From: Lates calcarifer
Lineage: Eukaryota > Chordata > Actinopteri > Centropomidae
Direction: 5' to 3'
Assembly: GCF_001640805.2 (NCBI RefSeq)
Contig: NC_066850.1
Location: 18,255,184-18,319,183, forward strand
DNA length: 64,000 bases
The notes beneath the pieces were generated by a model. That model saw nothing but the letters and a program-made list of their open reading frames with translations. It made no database searches and had not been told where the DNA came from. This document shows, piece after piece, positions 57,001 to 64,000 of this stretch. A program made the position numbers and the translations under genes. Position 1 is the stretch's first letter. Each line of letters begins with the position of its first letter.

Positions 57001-60000
57001 AGGGCCGAGACACAATAATTGTACAAATGGGACAACACACATTTTCAGACAGTCTGTCAGCACTCAGTTGCTCTCATGAAAAGTGATGGGAGTAGCTGTG
57101 TGAAGAATGATAAAAGAGAGCTAGAGAGAGAGGAATTCAAAGCCTGCCTACTCCCTCAACTCCAACCACCTGACCAGTCACTGCCTGAGGGGGCAATGTT
57201 ATCAGACTGTTAATTTCAGAAAGATACAAAAATGCTCAGACACAACCAATCATTATCCAGAGTAAACAGATTGTTTTGTCTATAACATGTGAGAAAACAG
57301 TTAAACAATGCCAATGATAACTTCTCAGAGCAGAGGATGGCACCCATATACTTCCTGTTCCAACATTCAATCCAAAACCAAAAGATGTTCAAGACAAGAA
57401 AAAAGCTGCAAAATACTCTCATTTGAGAAGGCTGGAACCAGAGGATGTTAGGACCATTTGGGATGAAAAATATCTGAGACAATACATCAATTATCAAAAT
57501 AATTGATTTTCTCTAATTTAGTGTCATGACAATTAAATAAGCTTTACTATTATTGGAGTAAATGCAGGCACAGCTTGTACATCATCATCATCCATTTACT
57601 GTTAACTGAAATGGTAAATGATTTTGGTTATACACTGGACAGTGGAAGCTGATGGCTAGATGTGTTTCATGTGGACTGGTCAGTTCAAGTGAACAACACT
57701 GTAACTGACATAAGGCAGCTGGTTATAATCAGACCGCTATAAGTGGATGAACCAAACTGAGAAACAGCTGCTGAAGTCAGATGTGTGTATCTGTAACACT
57801 TCATATAGTACAGTTCTGAGCATGGATATGGAACAAATGCATGGTTTTCCTAATGCCAAATCTACAGTGTTAATAGCAGTAACATCAATGTAAATCTTTA
57901 TATATATAATGTAAATAATGTGAAACTGAAGTTATGTCCAGGGTTCCTATCAGTTCCATTAAATGCTTAGATAATCACAGCACAGAGGCCATAATATGAC
58001 ATGATTGTATTTTGTCTTGCTGGTCCCTCAAGTGTCCTGATGCGAATCTGTTAGGTGCAATAAATCCACTGAGGCACATGCAATCACACAGTTTCAATTA
58101 ACTCCAGTAAATGACTTGTTAACCATCTTTTCTTCAGTGTAGCAGCACTGGATCAGCATACAGTATGAAGGACAACATACACACTCTAGGAGGACTGTGA
58201 CTGATCAAGTCTTCTGTTATTCATTGTTTTTCTCCCGAGTTTAGTGAAGAGACAAGTCGGAAAACACAGTTATTCAACAGTGCCTACGTTAAATATGTCC
58301 AGCAGTGAATAGTGTGACTCGTAGATTCCACCTAACTATCAGTAGAGGTCAAAATATTCCCCTGTCAGCTTCATCACTCACAAAGCAGCTGTTTCAGAGT
58401 CTGAGCTTATCTCCACTGGATGGGCATTAACTTCCAGAATATCTCCAGTGATTACATCGTGATGAGCACATCACCTGAAATGTGGCTGTTGTATGCCGCC
58501 GGGCTTGAACGGGCAAATCAATGAAGCAGTGGACAGAACAGGCTTGTTTGCTGTTTCACCATACATCCCCTGAAGAGTCAGCCTCCATGCTCATTAATGA
58601 AGACAAACAGACATAATACTGATACACCGTGTCTCCAGGGACAGATGGAGATATTGACTGTCAACTGATTGTCTAAAGACTATCGACCCACTTGATGCAA
58701 GGGTCTAAATCTAAATGCTTAATTCTCTGAGGTGAGGTGAAGTCATTAACTACAGGTAAGCATATTATGAGCAAACAACTTTTATAGTCAAGTCAAAAAA
58801 TCTAGTTTTATCTACATTTTGCTTTAAATTTATTATGACTGGTGAAAAACCACATATCTCCAAACAGAATCTGAAGGTTAAAGGACTACGTTGAGAAAAA
58901 TGCTCTTACATCTTATGTTCATTAAAGCTTTTCAGAATTACAGCAACACCTAAAAAATGTTGAGTTGAGTCACCAGGACTGTTTCTTTGTCCCTAAAAAC
59001 TCCTAAAACCATTTAAGATATTTCATCTGACAGCAGCAATGGTTTCACAGATGTTTCTTTGTAGTTTGAATACATGGTTTGGTGTAGTGATATTGAAAAT
59101 ACATAAACAGAAAGTCTAAGGCATTACACAGGAGAAACACTGAAAATCATCTAGTTACCTTTTCACAAATATGACAGTTTTCTGCTATTCTCTGTATGAC
59201 ATGGTTAGAAACTGATTTCCTTCCATCTTTTAGGGTGTTGATGCAATACAAGCAGGTTACAATCAAAGGTTTGAGCTCTGCAATGAGGCTGAAAACAATA
59301 TTTAATTAATCAGTGACTGAAACAACACAATAGTCATGATTTAAGTCCTTTTTCTTTCACCTGTTTCAGCCTCTCGTGTTTGAATTTGCTCATTTCTCTA
59401 TTATATTACTGTAAATTGAATATCCTTGGGTTTTTGGATTACCAGATAAAACAAGCAATCTGGAGACATTGCCCTAGGCACAGTAAAATTGTGATGACTA
59501 TTTTGTGACATTTTAATACAATATTGATTACTCAATTAATTGACAAATACTGTCAATAATAAAAGTCAGTATTAGTGGAAACCCTACCCTGGGACCTTGC
59601 GATGGATATGTGCCATTATCTTAAACATTTTGAGACTGAAGGCTTAAATAAATAATCACTGATGAAGTCACCGTTACTCACTGAACTGTGACATAGTTTG
59701 AAATGTTGGATTGTGTATTTTGCCTCAGTTTTACATCCAGTCCATCTCCTGGAGCATCAGGTGAAAGCAGCCTTTATAACTTAGTTAAACAGAATCAGGA
59801 TAAATATTGTTGGTTTGGATTTTTCACACATACTGCACGCTCTGAGACAGATACAGCTACAGGACAGCAATGAAATGCAGGATAGGTTTATTCATAACTA
59901 AAGGATGGAAAATCTAACTACACTTATCTAAAATTAACTCGTTATCGTACAACTGAAGCTTGGTTGATTTAAGCAAAACGCAATTTGTGGTCACAAGGAA

Positions 60001-60778
60001 AATTATTATACTGTGGTGACAACACAACTTACAATAACTATTTATAATTGTGTTACAATTTAATTTGAACGTAACATCGTTTGCTGTTAAATGTTAGGAT
60101 ATATTTTTAAACAATTAGTAAGCTATATTACTTGCTAAAAGAAGTAGTAAATGACAATGTGTTTGCTCACCAATGGCTCGATGATGCCACTTAGTACTGC
60201 ATGGTAATATTCGCAGTGTAACAGTGTAGCAGCGTTTCTGTGCAACTGTTGCCGCTCAGCTCGCTTCACTCTTATATTGATCCGCGTGCTCACATACCGC
60301 ACGCGCAAGTAGAAAGGACCAGGAATTAGCATAGCCTACTTAGAAAAGACAAGGGAAAAGATTTTTCGCGCTGTTTTTACAGCTTTCTTAAACATGAGGA
60401 GCCAGACTGCGTCAGCTGGGAAACTCTGTACGGGGCTGGCCGAACGAACCCATATGCTGGTAATCCGCTCCCCTCCTTTTTTAAGTGTTGCTTGAGGGGA
60501 ATTAAAGGACCGTTTCCCTGGTCTCTGTAGATTTTTATAATAAAGCCTTAATCTGCTGCGTTGCTGCCTGTGCTCTGAATTAACATACACACACGCGCGC
60601 ACATACGTAGCGGCCTTAATGGGAAATTGAAGCACAAGGACTTTTTGAGGTTATGATAAGTGAAAACCACACAAGTCGTGCCAAAAATATCGCGGGGACA
60701 AGCGGTTTAAAGCAGCTACAATGGGACTGGTGAGGTAAGGTCGCCGTGGTAGTGCGAGTAACTGCGGATTCCACTCAC

Positions 60779-61250
60779 CTGATGCAGAGAGGCTTCAAAC
60801 TGCTGCTTTTAGGATGCCTTCATTAAATAAATCCACCGTAATAAAACCCGCGGCGGTGTTTCAAACGGAGAACGGTGTCTTTGAGTCAGTCATAACAGTT
60901 CTTGCGCAAAATGAGACGGTGGTCCGCCGCTGACTTGTTCCATACAGTCAGAGCTTTATCTGGTTGTTTATCGGTCCGACAGCCTCGGCAGTTAGCCCCG
61001 GCTACCAGCAACAACAGCTGAGCCGTTATGCTTCCTCCGGGCTGGATGAAGACTTAAATCTCAGACAGGTTTGTGGCTGCGTCGCTACACCGCGGCTTCA
61101 GGCTCCCCTCTGTCTCACTGGACAGCAGCGGGTCTGGATTACTGCGACCAGCAAGCAGCGACACACAGTCCGAGGGGGGGGGAAACAGAACCGTGGCGGC
61201 CTCGACAGCAGAAGCACGGAGACTCGGTCGGTGCTCCACTGGAGCTCAGC
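60779..61250 (-). other. Candidate non-coding first exon of LARGE1
   Basis: On the minus strand the sequence GCATCAG|GTGAGTGG puts a full-consensus donor at 60778-60777, at the edge of the densest CpG stretch. This suits a first, untranslated exon spliced to the acceptor at 43273. The upstream (right) limit is a guess. A second possible donor, CCATTG|GTGAGC at about 60171, could end an alternative leader exon. No transcript evidence is available here. Confidence 0.35.
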
Positions 61251-61389
61251 TAGCTAAAACGTCTTGCGAGTGTCCAGTGAAGTAAATATCCCCTTCCACT
61301 GAGGTATTCCACTATCGTCCAGGTCCTGGTTGTGTCTGAGTTTTCGGCCTCAACACAGCAGCTCTTTCTTCCTGACAAGCAGCCACCGA

Positions 61390-61431
61390 CCAATCACAGC
61401 GCTGCATTCAGAGAGGGACGCAGGATAAAAG
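61390..61431 (+). promoter_or_regulatory. CCAAT box and TATA-like element on the plus strand
   Basis: CCAAT lies at 61390-61394 and GATAAAAG at 61424-61431. The second is at a suitable distance for a plus-strand start near 61455-61460, directed away from LARGE1. No conserved plus-strand ORF follows, so any product would be non-coding or short. Confidence 0.3.
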
Positions 61432-61450
61432 GGAGTGGATCGTAACGGAC

Positions 61451-64000
61451 TGGAGTCTGAACTGAACTATAGAATGGATGAACTGAGGACCTCAGCAGAC
61501 TGAAGTAGGGCGGATTAACCCAAAGTTTGCACTGAGACCCATATTATAGGCTGCTCTGAGACAGTTTGGCAGTGAAGGAAGAATAGTAGGATCACATGAA
61601 AAAACTATTATTTTGAGAAATTACTCATCATATTCACTCCAAATGGAAGACTGGAATCTTAACTAAACCTTCAGTTGTTTTTGGAATTACAATAACCAAA
61701 TAATGGTTGTGGCTTGCTTAGGCATCATGGAGCACAGTTCTGTCACTGGAGCAGTGAGCATTACATCTTTAAATCTGAAGGCTAATTATTAGTAAGGTAC
61801 TTAAAGTGGGATAGTGTGTTTTTCACTGAGGAAGATGATGGCCCTGGTGGTTAAATAAAAACCATTTTGGTTGTGGCCTATGCAGACCAGTTAAATACTG
61901 TGTGACACCACTTTCTAACTAAACATTTTCAAGATCATTAAAGGTATCTGTTCATGACAGAGCAACGTCTGTGTCACGTGAATGTTCCCTTTGCAAATCT
62001 GGGATTATCATCAGCAAAGTGAGAGGGCTTCTTTCATCAGCACATGTTACATTATTCCCAAAATATCATCGTGTTCTTCCCTCTGGTACAGCAGTTTCGT
62101 CGCAGATGTAGAAGCATTTACTTTGGCTCTCTGTGTGGCATCAAATATATAGTATAAGCACTGTAAGAAAATTTTTTTCCAGCTTCCCAGACCCTGTAAC
62201 TGCCAACAAAATCATTTGGATCACTTACAAATTGATGCTGAAGCTGCAAGTGGTATTTTTCAGAGAAAGGGAATAATTTTATTACCATTATTATTAGCAT
62301 TATTTGAAAGAGAGTAGTATGCTGTGTGATTCTCTTCAAGTATTTAGATAAGTGCAGTTGATTTTTGAATAATATATACTCTATACAATATATATACTTA
62401 TATACAGTCTATGGTTGCTGCTTTTAGTCAACACCTTTTCCCTTAAGCCCTGGACATGTGTGGACTAAACTTCTCTTCAGTTCAAAAAGTTTTTTTAGAT
62501 AGCAGCTGAAAAAAAAAAGTTGTATGGACATGAAAGAAACCAAGTTTTTTTGTGCCCACAAAATGATCTTCATTTGTTGATGTCATCAATCAATCATGAT
62601 ATTTTCATTGCCTTGTAGCGAGTTTCGTAGTTGATTTGTCACATTTCATTTGGAAGAAATGCACAATGAGAGATCACACTGAGTTACTGAAGCTAGTGGA
62701 ACAGAGGCCAGCCCACATGTGGTGTCATGAAGTCAGTTTTCTGTACAGTTTAAAGTAGGACTGTGTCATATTGTTCACAATAATGTCTGTACCGGAGCAA
62801 TGCATTCATGTATGATGTATGGCAGCGTATGACAACTTAAATAACACAAACTGGTATTTGTGAACTATATGCAGTGACGGTGCAGTGCTACTGATTTGGA
62901 GGAGCGGGACAGTGTATGTGGGACTGGGTCAAAAAAATGTTTTCATAGTAATGACGGAACATGTCATCCAGCTCACTGATCTGTTTGTTAATAGTTTGTG
63001 AACAAAATGAAGCTCTGTGGCACAGAGGAACAACATATATCAGGCTGTAGATATACAACAGCTTTTAGTAACATATATTCATTTTTGGTTTAGCTCTGCA
63101 CATGGGTTTTGTCGAATAAGAAAAATGTAGAATATCACCTGCCTTATCCTTGAAACACCAGAGATGAAAGTTAAGGATTAAACAGACTGACACTTACATG
63201 CAAATAAACCCTACACTCAAGTGTGAAGGTATCAGTTGATGGGTCTGCGAGCCCTGACAACACAGACTGTCTCTGTCTATAAAGGCACACTTTTACATAA
63301 TTATTACAGCAGCTGAAAGGTACTTGACTGCCAGCTGCTAATTACTATTTTCCTTCTTGATGTTGCCTGTGCCCTGAAGGGCTCGTTCACCATTTAACTA
63401 TTAGATCTTTTGAATTTAGTCTGAAAACAAACAAGTTTGCTCTGAGTTTCAAGCTAGTTTTAACCAGGCAGGTTTTTACCCCCCCCCCCCTCCCCCAGTC
63501 AGTCCACCTCCAGCTTTGATCACTTACATCTGAGCTACATTCTTAACTCTCATTGCATTGCATCATGTTCCTGTATTGCTGCAAGTTTACCCTGCAATTT
63601 GATGAGGTTAAATTTAAGTCTCTTCTTAGCAGCTTCTTTGTGGGTGAAATCAACATTTCTAGGGAGGATTCCACAGAGTGTGAGAGAGTGTCTATGCTGG
63701 CTCTGGACTGTGTGGTGATGACCTCAAAGTCCCAGCAATGGGATCAGTGGTGGCAGGCTACTTTAAAGCTGCGGTGCTCGCCTTCAAAGCCCCCAGCAGG
63801 AAGCCGGTCTCTGAGCTGCACCACTGGCTGGCAGGGGCTCAGGACTCTCTAACCCTGGAAATCCTCATGGAGATCTAGCCATGCTTTACGCTGCTCAGCC
63901 TCACTCTCTGTCCAAGTGATGAGCCTCTTGGATACATTGAAATATGATTCTCCTCCAGCTTTGAAAGAAACATCAAAGGTTAGTTTTGGATGAGGAGCCA
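61451..64000. other. Sequence upstream of LARGE1
   Basis: AT-rich with no convincing exon. A 99-codon plus ORF at 63553-63852 has no recognisable family features. Confidence 0.6.
63479..63496. repeat. Poly-C run with one T
   Basis: C12 T C5 just upstream of a run of unrecognised sequence at the right end of the window. Confidence 0.9.

Larger units (their letters stand above)
43273..60778. other. Probable LARGE1 5' intron
   Basis: About 17.5 kb between the leader acceptor and the CpG block. It holds a Tc1 terminus (45097), retroelement pieces (46260, 50263) and simple repeats. From about 50.5 to 60.2 kb I see only AT-rich sequence, one TG repeat and short A runs. Further non-coding leader exons could hide here. 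Confidence 0.6.
60230..61450. promoter_or_regulatory. CpG-rich block, probable LARGE1 promoter region
   Basis: CpG dinucleotides, scarce elsewhere in the window, cluster here, for example in the stretches near 60285-60305, 60590-60610, 60685-60760, 60845-60930 and 61075-61250. The block lies about 17 kb upstream of the first coding exon of LARGE1, where a distal promoter with a non-coding exon is expected. I judged the island by eye and have no CpG ratio. Confidence 0.6.

Noticed and set aside
60964..61285. Plus-strand ORFs in the CpG block
   Set aside because: GC-rich CpG sequence lacks stop codons by chance. Three overlapping frames are open at once and none resembles a known protein.
63553..63852. 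99-codon plus ORF near the right edge
   Set aside because: No recognisable motif or splice-bounded exon; composition is ordinary for non-coding DNA.

Overview
This window is nuclear DNA from a teleost fish. It is AT-rich and mostly non-coding, and it is scattered with Tc1-like transposon fossils, LINE fragments and (CA)n microsatellites. One gene explains nearly all the supportable coding signal: the 5' half of LARGE1 (large1), on the minus strand. LARGE1 is the Golgi bifunctional xylosyl/glucuronyltransferase that builds matriglycan on alpha-dystroglycan.

Layout, read in the direction of transcription (right to left). Positions 61,450-64,000 are upstream sequence. A CpG-rich block at about 60,230-61,450 is the likely promoter; it holds a candidate non-coding first exon with a strong donor at 60,778/60,777. 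A 5' intron of about 17.5 kb follows (if that donor is used). The first coding exon lies at 43,086-43,191, with 81 nt of 5'UTR. The remaining coding exons are at 31,336-31,634, 28,668-28,750, 22,577-22,700, 22,155-22,326, 5,466-5,570, 3,964-4,076 and 788-913. The eight coding exons join without a frame break into 1,128 nt, or 376 codons. They cover a cytosolic tail, a signal-anchor transmembrane helix, a coiled-coil stem and most of the N-terminal GT8 xylosyltransferase domain, including the DxD motif at residues 241-243. The rest of GT8 and the whole GT49 glucuronyltransferase domain must lie beyond the left edge of the window.

The introns hold a TA-flanked MITE (341-576), an internally deleted Tc1 element (2,622-3,204), a nest of Tc1 fragments (32,747-33,240), two LINE coding fossils (18.4-19.1 kb and 42.2-42.4 kb) and two diverged, oppositely oriented copies of one retroelement 3' tail (20.1 kb and 50.3 kb).

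The observations most worth a second look are these. Three simple repeats sit directly against LARGE1 splice sites, two of them as (TG)n tracts at acceptors. A diverged direct repeat flanks coding exon 2. The first coding exon carries an 11-codon upstream ORF. The CpG block has signals for a possible divergent promoter. I found no convincing second protein-coding gene, no RNA gene, no CRISPR array and no clearly new system.
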